Below are positions 17,998 through 26,516 of a stretch of 63,205 nucleotides of DNA, one piece after another (position 1 is the first letter of the stretch; each line of letters opens with the position of its first letter). The stretch comes from Clostridia bacterium (GTDB lineage Bacteria; Bacillota; Clostridia; Christensenellales; UBA3700), in the NCBI GenBank assembly GCA_029068165.1, contig JAIEDA010000013.1:1-63205 (forward strand), written 5' to 3'. Both the position numbers and the translations under genes were made by a program. Below the pieces are notes generated by a model that had not been told where the DNA came from, did no database searches, and worked only from the letters and a program-made list of their open reading frames with translations.

Positions 17998-18954
17998 ATG
18001 AAGCGTCTTATAAAATTAATATATGTAATGCCAGTATTCTTCTTTATTGCCATTGGTATGATGATAGCTGGCAGCGCAACTTCAAACGATTTGATTTCCA
18101 AAATTGGTACAACATTGCTCACGGTGTTTTTCCCTATTCTTGCCATCGTTTTAGTAGGCGCTATACTCGGATCGGCAATTAGGGGAAAAGGCAAAAACTC
18201 TACCGACAAACAATCGGAAGACGAATCTAGAGAAAAATCGGATAACGACGAATTTAAAACGTACGATGACGCGGACAATATCGCAATCGATAATTTCGAT
18301 TCAAAAGAGCTTTCCTCTTTAGGTGAAGAAAGTCTAGACGAAAAAGAAAAGGAGCTTTCGCAAATAGAGAATATAAACTCTTCCGTTGACTACGATAACA
18401 GAATGAAGCAAGGGGAGTTTATAGCTTCCCATTCGGCTAAAATCTTTCAAACGTATTCAAAGAAGCAAAAAATATTGTCCACGCTGTTTTTAATATATTT
18501 GCTTACGACGTTTGCATTGATTTTCGTATTCGGCTATTTCCATATCATCCCAGGAGTAATCACTTGTATTAGCTTATTTGCAGGCACGATAATCATATGT
18601 ATGATTGTGGTAAAGGTATCCGAAAGATTATCTATGCGCAAAATTGACGTCAATTCGGGCAAATACGAAATAGTATGCGGGGCGGTAAAAAATTGCTTTT
18701 TGTCAAGCACTACCAGTTCAGGCGGTATGCGTGGCACGCAAATTACCGGCGTGGTATATAGAGTAGTCGTAAACGCAAACGGAAAAGATTATACGGCGTA
18801 TTCTAGAGAATTTCGTACGCGCGGCGACATAGTAATGATAGCAATAATAGGAAAGAAGCGCGCTACTATCATCGACGGCGACGAGCTAATCGAAAAATAC
18901 GACGGCGTCGTAGGTAAATTCGACGATAACGACGATAGTGACCAAACTTTTTAA
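17998..18954 (+). CDS. Membrane protein of unknown function
   Basis: About 318 residues. Two transmembrane helices at the N-terminus (near 7-28 and 42-66) are followed by a highly charged Asp/Glu/Ser/Lys linker of about 90 residues, then two more helices (near 165-185 and 190-212) and a soluble C-terminal domain of about 95 residues with TSSGGMRGTQITGVVYRVVV and RGDIVMIAIIGKKRATIIDG, which looks like a beta-barrel. I recognise no family. GGAGATG supports the ATG at 17998; a longer frame from a GTG at 17944 lacks such a site. It breaks the usual pyrH-frr linkage. Confidence 0.7.
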   Translation: MKRLIKLIYVMPVFFFIAIGMMIAGSATSNDLISKIGTTLLTVFFPILAIVLVGAILGSAIRGKGKNSTDKQSEDESREKSDNDEFKTYDDADNIAIDNFDSKELSSLGEESLDEKEKELSQIENINSSVDYDNRMKQGEFIASHSAKIFQTYSKKQKILSTLFLIYLLTTFALIFVFGYFHIIPGVITCISLFAGTIIICMIVVKVSERLSMRKIDVNSGKYEIVCGAVKNCFLSSTTSSGGMRGTQITGVVYRVVVNANGKDYTAYSREFRTRGDIVMIAIIGKKRATIIDGDELIEKYDGVVGKFDDNDDSDQTF

Positions 18955-18990
18955 ATAGTATAAACGCTTTTGTTTTGTTCAATAATTATA

Positions 18991-19117
18991 ACGGTCGTTG
19001 CAAAAAGTCTATTGAGGTAGATTTGCAACGACTTCCTTAAATATACACGATATAAATTTATGCGGATGTTGCAAAATAGTTCTTATGACGGATTCGCGGC
19101 GACTTCTTTAAATATAA
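18991..19117 (+). repeat. Imperfect tandem duplication, period 71 bp, with hairpin
   Basis: Two copies lie between the membrane gene and frr. GTTGCAAAA occurs at 18997 and 19068, and GACTTCnTTA at 19030 and 19101, both 71 bp apart. The first copy contains a perfect 11-bp inverted repeat, GTCGTTGCAAA at 18994-19004 with TTTGCAACGAC at 19022-19032. In the second copy that hairpin is degenerate. No U-run follows, so it is not a clear terminator. Confidence 0.7.
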
Positions 19118-19144
19118 ATAAAAGAAAATTAATATAAAAAAGCA

Positions 19145-19173
19145 TTGAATTTGAACTCAACATTTGTTATAAT
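19145..19173 (+). promoter_or_regulatory. frr promoter
   Basis: TTGAAT at 19145-19150, a 17-nt spacer and TATAAT at 19168-19173. A short leader with AAGGAGAA leads to the ATG at 19203. Confidence 0.7.
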
Positions 19174-19202
19174 TATGATAGCAAATTTTAAGGAGAATTA
19201 TT

Positions 19203-19775
19203 ATGGCTTACGAGCAAATAGAAATTTTGGAAATTTTCGACGAGTTCCAAACTAAAATGAGCAAAAGCATTTCTTCGCTTCAATACGAGTTCAACAATCT
19301 TAAAGCGGGAAGAGCTAATCCTCACATTCTAGATAAAATCGTCGTAGATTATTACGGAGTACCTACGCCGCTTAAACAAATAGGTAATATCCAAACTCCC
19401 GAGGCTAGGATACTTATGATCACCGTATGGGATACGTCAATTCTCAAAGAAGTAGAGAAGGCTATCATCGCGGCTAATATCGGCATTACGCCAAACAACG
19501 ACGGTAAAGTAATAAGACTTGTTTTCCCTGAGCTTACGCAAGAGAGAAGAAAAGAACTTTGCAAGACCTTAAAGGCTTTGGCTGAAAATACCAAAGTTGC
19601 GCTTAGAAACGCCCGTAGAGATATAAACGATTCTATCAAAAAGTTTAAGAAAGATTTGATATCCGAGGACGAAGCGGCTCTCTACGAAAAGGACGTTGAC
19701 AAACAACTTGCCGAGCAAATCGACATCGTTGACAAAATGAGTAAGGAAAAAGAGCAGGAAATACTTTCCGTATAA
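19203..19775 (+). CDS. frr: Ribosome recycling factor
   Basis: 190 residues; splits the post-termination ribosome together with EF-G. It has the signature LKAGRANPHILDKIVVDYYG, PLKQIGNIQTPEARILMITV, the IGITPNNDGKVIRLVFPELT block and the long helical KTLKALAENTKVALRNARRD segment. The length is standard. It starts a run of genes (uppS, cdsA, dxr, rseP, ispG) with short spacers, probably one transcript from the promoter at 19145. Confidence 0.98.
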   Translation: MAYEQIEILEIFDEFQTKMSKSISSLQYEFNNLKAGRANPHILDKIVVDYYGVPTPLKQIGNIQTPEARILMITVWDTSILKEVEKAIIAANIGITPNNDGKVIRLVFPELTQERRKELCKTLKALAENTKVALRNARRDINDSIKKFKKDLISEDEAALYEKDVDKQLAEQIDIVDKMSKEKEQEILSV

Positions 19776-19793
19776 AACTTAAAAGAGGACACG

Positions 19794-20489
19794 ATGGAAA
19801 AAGCATTGAAAATCCCAAAACATATCGCTTTCATAATGGACGGAAACGGACGGTGGGCAGCTGAGCGCAATCTATCTAGAAGCGACGGTCACAAACAAGG
19901 CGCGGAAGCGCTTAAGCGTGTGATAAAAGCTTGCTCGGATAGAGGGATAGAAGTCGTCAGCGTATATGCTTTTTCTTGCGAAAATTGGTCAAGACCGCAG
20001 TCGGAAATCAAATTTCTCTTTTCGCTTATAACTCAGTTTGCAAAGAAAGAATTGAAGCAGTATGCGGAATCGGGATATAGAATTACTTTCAGCGGCGATT
20101 TGACACAACTCCCGAAAAGCACTCAAAATACTATAAAAAAAGTTATGGATTTGAGTAGAAACAACAAAGGTATCCTAGTCAACGTAGCGTTGAATTACGG
20201 TTCAAGACAAGAGATAACTCGAGCCGTTAATAGAATACTTCAATCGGGACTTAGGGAAATAGACGAGCAAATGTTGGAAGACTGTCTTTATACAGCGGGA
20301 CTTCCGCCGCTCGACTTGCTAGTTCGCTCAAGCGGAGAAAAGCGTTTAAGCAACTTTATGCTGTGGCAGTGCGCGTACAGCGAATTGATTTTTATTGACA
20401 AATATTGGCCTGATTTTGACGAAGATACTTTGACGCAGCTTTTGGAAGAGTATTCTAGACGGGATAGAAGGTTTGGAGGAGTTAAATAA
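19794..20489 (+). CDS. uppS: Isoprenyl (undecaprenyl) diphosphate synthase
   Basis: A 231-residue cis-prenyltransferase that makes the lipid carrier for cell wall synthesis. The catalytic Asp16 lies in HIAFIMDGNGRWA; VSVYAFSCENWSRP and the C-terminal RSSGEKRLSNFMLWQ and FIDKYWPDF blocks are typical. AGAGGA precedes the ATG, and its stop overlaps the cdsA start by one base. Family members usually have RTSGE; here the Thr is Ser, a mild change. Confidence 0.96.
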   Translation: MEKALKIPKHIAFIMDGNGRWAAERNLSRSDGHKQGAEALKRVIKACSDRGIEVVSVYAFSCENWSRPQSEIKFLFSLITQFAKKELKQYAESGYRITFSGDLTQLPKSTQNTIKKVMDLSRNNKGILVNVALNYGSRQEITRAVNRILQSGLREIDEQMLEDCLYTAGLPPLDLLVRSSGEKRLSNFMLWQCAYSELIFIDKYWPDFDEDTLTQLLEEYSRRDRRFGGVK

Positions 20490-21373
20490 TGCTGAAGCGA
20501 ATACTCACTGCTATCGTAATGCTTGCGGTGGTCTTTGGAACGATTTTAGGTCTTAGACAATTATACGTGGAAATCGCCGACGTCGTTGCAATGCTCGTTT
20601 GTTGGATAGGCGTTTACGAGATGGCTCAAGCGTTCAAAAAATCCGAATACAACGCTATAAAGGGAAGTTTGATTAGCGGCAGTATTTTGATGTATCCATT
20701 GATTTTATTCTTTGACAAGACGATTGGAAGAGGCGAGCTCGGCTTGCTTATTGCGATATTGGTTGCGCTTGCGGTAGCTATTTCTGAATTTACTTTGATA
20801 CATAAATTTGAACTCAAAGACCTGCTTGCGACAGTATTTATACTTATCTATCCTTTAGCGACGTTCTCAACGCTGATACTGATAAATCACAGCGCTTACG
20901 GTTTGATGGGAATATTCCTTGCGCTCCTCATTCCGATAATGACGGATACTATGGCTTATTTCGTAGGCGTAACTTTCAAAGGCAAAAAGCTTTGCCCAAA
21001 CATTAGTCCCAAAAAGACTATCAGCGGAGCGATAGGCGGTTTGATAGGCGGAATTATCGGCGCAATGCTCGTATTCGTACTCTTTGACGTATGCTCGGTA
21101 TTCGTCAATTTCGCTCACGTAGGGTATATGAGTATAACAAAGTCTTTAGGCGCATCGGCGGCAATCTACGTGATAGTAGGCTTGATAGGCGGAATACTCA
21201 GCGAACTCGGCGACTTGGGCGCAAGCTGGATAAAGAGAAAGGCGGGTATTAAAGACTTTGGCAAGATATTCCCCGGACACGGCGGAATAATGGATAGATT
21301 GGACAGTATCATATTCGTATTGCCGCTCGTACTATTGCTCATAAGCGTAGTTTCTGCGGTAAACGCTCTATAA
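20489..21373 (+). CDS. cdsA: Phosphatidate cytidylyltransferase
   Basis: A 294-residue integral membrane enzyme making CDP-diacylglycerol for phospholipid synthesis. About eight transmembrane segments are visible. The C-terminal signature reads LGDLGASWIKRKAGIKDFG and IFPGHGGIMDRLDSI, preceded by PKKTISGAIGG. It is translationally coupled to uppS by a one-base overlap and is followed by dxr, the common Firmicute order. Confidence 0.95.
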   Translation: MLKRILTAIVMLAVVFGTILGLRQLYVEIADVVAMLVCWIGVYEMAQAFKKSEYNAIKGSLISGSILMYPLILFFDKTIGRGELGLLIAILVALAVAISEFTLIHKFELKDLLATVFILIYPLATFSTLILINHSAYGLMGIFLALLIPIMTDTMAYFVGVTFKGKKLCPNISPKKTISGAIGGLIGGIIGAMLVFVLFDVCSVFVNFAHVGYMSITKSLGASAAIYVIVGLIGGILSELGDLGASWIKRKAGIKDFGKIFPGHGGIMDRLDSIIFVLPLVLLLISVVSAVNAL

Positions 21374-21390
21374 TATAATTGTTGACGATT

Positions 21391-22524
21391 ATGAAAAGCA
21401 TAACGATTTTAGGAAGCACAGGTTCGATAGGCAAACAAGCCTTAGAAGTAGTCGACGCTTACCCTCAAAAACTTCAAGTAACAGGTTTGAGCTGCAACTC
21501 CAATAATCTTATAGTCGAGCAAATTCGCAAGTATTCGCCTAAGTACGTTGCAGTAAAAGACGAGGCTTTTGCGAAAGAAATCGCTTCGCTGTTTCCAAAC
21601 GTAAAAGTATACGCGGGAGATAGCGGCGTTTGCAAACTTGCGCAAGTAAAGGTCGACGTACTTTTAAACGCGCTAGTCGGCGTAAGCGGTCTAAGACCTA
21701 CTATTAAGGCTATCGAAGTCGGAAATTGCATAGCCCTCGCAAATAAAGAAACCTTGGTTGCCGGCGGAGAATTGGTTATGCCGCTCGCAAAAGAAAAGGG
21801 AGTGAATATACTTCCCGTTGACAGCGAGCATAGCGCTATATGGCAATCGCTTACGGCAAAGAACGTATCAAGAATACTTCTTACGGCAAGCGGCGGAGCG
21901 TTTAGAGATTGGACGAAAGAGCAGCTTGTAGAAGCAAAAGCCTGCGACGCGCTGAAGCACCCAAACTGGAATATGGGCAAAAAAGTCACTATTGACAGCG
22001 CGACTTTAATGAACAAAGGCTTGGAGATAATCGAAGCGATGCACTTATTTGACGTTGAATGCGACGACGTAAAAGTCCTAATACATAGACAAAGCGTAGC
22101 GCACAGTATGGTTGAATACGCCGACGGCAGCGTCATTGCGCAGATGAGTTATCCCGATATGAGATTGCCTATACAAATTGCTCTTTTATATCCCGAGCGA
22201 GGAAATTACGCTTTTGAAAAGTATGATTTCGTCGGCAAAACTCTTACTTTCGAGGACGTAGACGAAGAGAAATTTCCGTGTCTTTCCATAGCGAAATATT
22301 GCGCGAAAGAAAAGGGTATTGCTCCCGTCGTTATGAACGCCGCAAACGAGATTGCCGTAAATGCGTATTTAGATAATAAAATCAAATTTTACGACATACC
22401 ATATTATATAGGAATTGCTTTGAAAGAGTTTTATCAAGGTCAAAGAATAACAAGTGAAGAGCACATTTACGAGGTTGATTTCAAGGTGAGGACTTATATC
22501 AAAGACCTTATCTTTAAGAGGTAA
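21391..22524 (+). CDS. dxr: 1-deoxy-D-xylulose-5-phosphate reductoisomerase
   Basis: About 377 residues; the second enzyme of the MEP isoprenoid pathway. It has the NADPH fold ITILGSTGSIGKQALEVV, ALANKETLVAGGELV, the substrate and metal site PVDSEHSAIWQ, SGGAFRDW, HPNWNMGKKVTIDSATLMNK and MSYPDMRLPIQIAL. The ATG at 21391 fits the family start; the frame upstream begins with a TTG. No clear ribosome-binding site is seen. It works with dxs at 46593 and ispG at 23712. Confidence 0.96.
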   Translation: MKSITILGSTGSIGKQALEVVDAYPQKLQVTGLSCNSNNLIVEQIRKYSPKYVAVKDEAFAKEIASLFPNVKVYAGDSGVCKLAQVKVDVLLNALVGVSGLRPTIKAIEVGNCIALANKETLVAGGELVMPLAKEKGVNILPVDSEHSAIWQSLTAKNVSRILLTASGGAFRDWTKEQLVEAKACDALKHPNWNMGKKVTIDSATLMNKGLEIIEAMHLFDVECDDVKVLIHRQSVAHSMVEYADGSVIAQMSYPDMRLPIQIALLYPERGNYAFEKYDFVGKTLTFEDVDEEKFPCLSIAKYCAKEKGIAPVVMNAANEIAVNAYLDNKIKFYDIPYYIGIALKEFYQGQRITSEEHIYEVDFKVRTYIKDLIFKR

Positions 22525-22526
22525 AA

Positions 22527-23678
22527 ATGGTATTAACTTTGGCAGTAAGCGGAATTGAAGCGTTGAAATGGGTAGGCTATTTTATAGTCGCGCTTCTTTG
22601 CCTTATGTTGATGATAATGTTGCACGAGTTGGGACATTATACTTTCGGTAAGATTTTTAAATTTAAGATCAATGAGTTTGCAATAGGCTTCGGTCCGAAA
22701 ATTTTCAGTAAGAAGAACAAAAAGACGGGCGAAGTGTTTTCCGTGCGAGCTATACCTCTCGGCGGTTTTTGCGCTTTTGCAGGCGAGGACGAAGAGGGAG
22801 AGAGCAACTACGATTTCAACAAAAGACCAGTTTGGCAAAGAATTATCGTACTGTTTGCCGGCGCTGGGTTCAACTTTCTATCGGCTTTTATCGTCATAAC
22901 AATTTTCTTCTCGGCATACGGCGAATATTTTCCCGTCGTCGGCAACGCTTATCAACACGTTGAGTACGTAGACGGAGAAAAATATACCGTGCTAGAAGGC
23001 TCTCAGCAGCTTCAAGCTGGCGACGTTATTTTGAGTATCAACGGCAAGAACTGTTACTCGCTTCTCGAATACAACCGTCTTTCTTCGCTGATTAGCGGCG
23101 AAGGCGACAGCCTAACCGTCGTAGTACTTCGCGACGGTGAAAAGCTTACCCTCAACGTGACAAAGCAATACTACGTCACCAATACGGGCGACGCGGAGAA
23201 TAAAGAGGACGGCGGCGAAGCCAATACTCAAGTCAGCGCAACAAAAGGCTTAGGTATTTCTATGGGAGCTTACAGCGTGCAAAAACTCTCGGCGGGTCAA
23301 GCCTTTACGCACGGAGCGACATTTGGTTACGACGTGTTGAGAGTGACGGTAAATTCCATTAAACAACTTTTTGCGGGGACGGTCAGCGTAGGAGAATCAA
23401 TGGGCGGTACGGCAACTGCGATTTTCTCGCTTGCTCAGCTCGTTCAAGCGGGTATACCTGCTATCATATACGGTTTTTGTATACTGTCCACGTCAATAGG
23501 AATAATGAACGTGCTTCCGTTGCCAGCGCTAGACGGCTCGAGAATAATTTTTGCAATAGTCGAGGCGATAAGGAAAAAACCTCTAAACAGGCAAATCGAA
23601 GGAACGATTCACTTCGTCGGACTTATCGTTTTGTTCGCGCTTGCGATAATACTTGATTTAGTTCACTTTTTCGGCTAA
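22527..23678 (+). CDS. rseP: Site-2 membrane zinc metalloprotease RseP/RasP
   Basis: A 383-residue M50 protease that cuts substrates within the membrane, such as anti-sigma factors and signal peptide remnants. The zinc motif HELGH lies in the first membrane segment, and NVLPLPALDGSR near the end supplies the third ligand. A PDZ domain with LQAGDVILSINGK lies between the halves, followed by a charged loop (AENKEDGGEANTQ). There are four membrane segments. AAGAGGT precedes the ATG. It sits between dxr and ispG as in most Firmicutes. Confidence 0.95.
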   Translation: MVLTLAVSGIEALKWVGYFIVALLCLMLMIMLHELGHYTFGKIFKFKINEFAIGFGPKIFSKKNKKTGEVFSVRAIPLGGFCAFAGEDEEGESNYDFNKRPVWQRIIVLFAGAGFNFLSAFIVITIFFSAYGEYFPVVGNAYQHVEYVDGEKYTVLEGSQQLQAGDVILSINGKNCYSLLEYNRLSSLISGEGDSLTVVVLRDGEKLTLNVTKQYYVTNTGDAENKEDGGEANTQVSATKGLGISMGAYSVQKLSAGQAFTHGATFGYDVLRVTVNSIKQLFAGTVSVGESMGGTATAIFSLAQLVQAGIPAIIYGFCILSTSIGIMNVLPLPALDGSRIIFAIVEAIRKKPLNRQIEGTIHFVGLIVLFALAIILDLVHFFG

Positions 23679-23711
23679 AATATATCTATAAGGCTAAGCA
23701 GTGAGGATATT

Positions 23712-24752
23712 ATGACAAAACGCGGCGTAAGAGTAGGCAACGTAAATATTGGAGACGGCAGCGTAAGTATTCAGTCGATGACGAATACAAAGACCGACGA
23801 CGTCGAAGCTACGGTAAATCAAATCAATAGATTAAGCGAAGTCGGCTGCGAGTTGGTAAGGTGTTCGGTTCCCGACGAAAACAGCGCTATTGCGTTGAAA
23901 GAGATTATTAAAAACGTACGCGTTCCGATAATTGCCGACATCCATTTTTCACACAAGCTAGCTATTATGGCAGCAGACGCGGGCGTTTGTAAGATAAGAA
24001 TAAACCCCGGAAATATCGGCGGAGTAGACAAAGCGAAATACTTAGCCGATTATCTCAAGGAGAGAAGTATCGCGCTTAGAATAGGCGTCAACGCAGGGTC
24101 GTTGGATTCTTCGCATAAGTCCAAACCTCTAGCGCAAGCGATGCGCGACAGCGCGCTCGAATATGTTTCCGTCTTGGAAAAATGCAACTTCTACGATATC
24201 GTGATTTCCGCAAAATCGTCAAACGTCAAAGTTATGATAGATACCTATAGACTGCTAGATAAAGCCTGCGATTATCCGCTTCATTTAGGAGTGACCGAAG
24301 CGGGGCTTTATCACACGGGGATAGTTAAATCGGCGATAGGGATAGGTTCGCTTTTGTGCGACGGAATAGGCGATACGGTGAGAGTTTCGCTCAGCGACGA
24401 TCCGATAAAAGAAGTCGAAGCCGCTAAAGATATTCTTAAAGCGTGCGGTAGGTATGATAAACCGTACTGCGAGATTATTTCCTGTCCGACTTGCGCCCGC
24501 ACGAATATCGAAGTTAAGTCGCTTGCCGAGCAAGTAGAGCAAATGTGCAAGGACGTGAATAAGTCGCTGAAAGTAGCGGTTATGGGCTGCGTAGTCAACG
24601 GAATAGGCGAATCGCAAGGCGCAAATCTCGGCGTCGCGGGAGGCAAGGAAAAGTCGGCTATTTTCGTGGACTCTAAGTACGTGGAAACCGTAGATAACTC
24701 GCTCATTTTACCCACGCTGAAAAAATATATAACCGAATACGAAAGCAAATAA
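23712..24752 (+). CDS. ispG: 4-hydroxy-3-methylbut-2-enyl-diphosphate synthase
   Basis: A 346-residue 4Fe-4S enzyme of the MEP pathway, also called GcpE. The N-terminal TIM barrel has SVSIQSMTNTKTDDVEATV, VPIIADIHFSHKLA and KIRINPGNIG. The cluster cysteines are in EIISCPTCARTNIEV and VAVMGCVVNGIGE. The length is typical of the short bacterial form. GTGAGGA precedes the ATG. With dxr, dxs and ispA this shows isoprenoid synthesis from pyruvate and glyceraldehyde phosphate. Confidence 0.96.
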   Translation: MTKRGVRVGNVNIGDGSVSIQSMTNTKTDDVEATVNQINRLSEVGCELVRCSVPDENSAIALKEIIKNVRVPIIADIHFSHKLAIMAADAGVCKIRINPGNIGGVDKAKYLADYLKERSIALRIGVNAGSLDSSHKSKPLAQAMRDSALEYVSVLEKCNFYDIVISAKSSNVKVMIDTYRLLDKACDYPLHLGVTEAGLYHTGIVKSAIGIGSLLCDGIGDTVRVSLSDDPIKEVEAAKDILKACGRYDKPYCEIISCPTCARTNIEVKSLAEQVEQMCKDVNKSLKVAVMGCVVNGIGESQGANLGVAGGKEKSAIFVDSKYVETVDNSLILPTLKKYITEYESK

Positions 24753-24773
24753 AAATACGGTGTACATAAGAAA

Positions 24774-26381
24774 ATGCAATTTATAGACAAACTTAATCAA
24801 GCGACAGACAATAAGTACGAATTTTTGAGAATTAGCAAACTCAACCTAGACAAGGGAATGAGTTCGCTTTCCGTCGTATGCCTGTTGCCCGAAGATATAA
24901 GCGACGACAAATTTACCGACGATGATAAGAAAGTCGTAGAGGAATTTTGCCGCAGCCAAGTGCCCGAAGCATTTGCGCTAAAGATTTCATTCGTCAAAAA
25001 CAGGTTGAACAAAGAGGCTATACTTCGTCAAGTTATCGCTTTTATTTCTTCTAAATACCAAACGTTGACTACTCAATACGACGCTTCGCTCACTCAAATA
25101 ACTTTTGACGGCAAGAAGATTGTCGTCGACCTGTATATGTCCAGTCCAGTATTGCATTACTGCGAAAACAGCGGGTTTAAGGACAAACTTTCAAAGTTTA
25201 TCTATTCTCAAAACTGTTGCGACAAAGTTTTAGTCAAGATAAACGTTTCTCACGTGGTGGATACGGATAAGCTGCTGCAAGAGCGCGAGAGCGTTCAGTA
25301 CGTAGATATGGGCGAAATAGAGATCAAGGGCGATTATCACTATCTCGTGGGTAAGGAAATAGGTAGAAATCCGAGATACATAGACAAGTACAAAAAGGAA
25401 ATGGACGGAATATGCGTGAGCGGTACCGTCAGCGATGTAAAAAGAGTTAATATAGTCGACAAGAATTCGCCTGATAGACGGCTTAAAAAGGTATTGTTTA
25501 AATTCACTATCGACGATACTACCGGCAAGATGGACTGCTTGTACTTTGCAAAACTTCGCAAGCCTAAAAAACACGAGGACGACCACGGCATAGGTTTTGT
25601 AACCTGTCTTGACTTGCTTGCGGACGGCGACGACGTAGTAATATACGGAAATTACAGGCGCAGCGATTTCTCGGGAAAGAACGAGCTTCTCGTACTCAAA
25701 CTAGCTCTTTGTAAGATAAACTACGAGTCAATGGCGAAGAGAAGAGAGGACATCAAAAAAGCCAATAAAATCAAAGTGTTCCAAGCTCCTCAAAAATACG
25801 AAGTCGACGTCAATGAAAACTTGCTCGATATGATATGGCACTGCGACTATATCCTCAACAATAAGTTTGTTATATTCGATTTGGAAACCACCGGAACGAA
25901 TACCGATACCGACGCGATAATCGAAATAGGCGCAGTAAAACTAGAATACGGAAAGATAGTAGAGTATTACAATACTCTCGTAGACCCAAACCGACCTATA
26001 CCGCTAGGCGCTTCGGAAGTCAATCATATCTACGACTCCGACGTTGTCAACGCGCCGTATATTGAGGACGTGTTGGGATATTTTATCGACTACGTAAAGG
26101 GTTATAAACTCATAGCGCACAACGGCAACGGCTTTGATTTCAAGATCCTTCGCCGCGACTGCTTGAAATATAATATTGAGTTCAAAAACGAACTCATTGA
26201 CTCTCTTGTCGAAGCGAGGAGAATACTCACCAATACGCGTTCGCACAGTCTAGAAAGCTTGTGTAGACATTATAATATCGTCAATAGAAATGCCCATAGA
26301 GCGTACGAGGACGCCGAAGCAACGGCAAAAGTTTTCGTCAAACTTATGGATGACTCCTATTCAAAAGAAAATAATAATTAG
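24774..26381 (+). CDS. PolC-like protein reduced to N-terminal, OB and 3'-5' exonuclease domains
   Basis: 535 residues at the locus where Firmicutes keep polC (about 1,400 residues). The N-terminal 1-200 resemble the PolC N domain, 210-315 an OB fold (SGTVSDVKRVNIV, VVIYGNYRRSDFSGKNELLV), and 360-525 a DEDDh exonuclease with Asp369/Glu371 in FDLETTGT, Asp455 in HNGNGFDF and His508/Asp513 in RNAHRAYEDAEAT. PHP and polymerase domains are absent, and only about 100 nt separate it from the rimP promoter region, so no remnant remains. The exonuclease residues look intact, so a separate proofreading protein is more likely than a decaying gene. The ribosome-binding site is weak. Confidence 0.85.
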   Translation: MQFIDKLNQATDNKYEFLRISKLNLDKGMSSLSVVCLLPEDISDDKFTDDDKKVVEEFCRSQVPEAFALKISFVKNRLNKEAILRQVIAFISSKYQTLTTQYDASLTQITFDGKKIVVDLYMSSPVLHYCENSGFKDKLSKFIYSQNCCDKVLVKINVSHVVDTDKLLQERESVQYVDMGEIEIKGDYHYLVGKEIGRNPRYIDKYKKEMDGICVSGTVSDVKRVNIVDKNSPDRRLKKVLFKFTIDDTTGKMDCLYFAKLRKPKKHEDDHGIGFVTCLDLLADGDDVVIYGNYRRSDFSGKNELLVLKLALCKINYESMAKRREDIKKANKIKVFQAPQKYEVDVNENLLDMIWHCDYILNNKFVIFDLETTGTNTDTDAIIEIGAVKLEYGKIVEYYNTLVDPNRPIPLGASEVNHIYDSDVVNAPYIEDVLGYFIDYVKGYKLIAHNGNGFDFKILRRDCLKYNIEFKNELIDSLVEARRILTNTRSHSLESLCRHYNIVNRNAHRAYEDAEATAKVFVKLMDDSYSKENNN

Positions 26382-26418
26382 ACGATTTAATAATTACTAA
26401 TAAATATGAATAAAACAG

Positions 26419-26447
26419 TTGCATAATTGGGATAAATATGGTATATT
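26419..26447 (+). promoter_or_regulatory. rimP-nusA-infB operon promoter
   Basis: TTGCAT at 26419-26424, a 17-nt spacer and TATATT at 26442-26447. The expected start is near 26454, giving a 5' leader of about 60 nt. Confidence 0.65.
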
Positions 26448-26471
26448 GTTAGTGCAATAGTTGAAGGACTG

Positions 26472-26495
26472 GAGCGACTGCGAATGCAGTCGCTC
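26472..26495 (+). promoter_or_regulatory. Perfect hairpin in the rimP leader
   Basis: GAGCGACTGC at 26472-26481 and GCAGTCGCTC at 26486-26495 form a 10-bp GC-rich stem with loop GAAT. It lies about 18 nt into the transcript and ends 21 nt before the rimP ATG. No U-run follows, so it is not a terminator. It could affect mRNA stability or be a target for feedback by the operon. Confidence 0.65.
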
Positions 26496-26516
26496 TCAAA
26501 CTATGAAAGAGGTATT

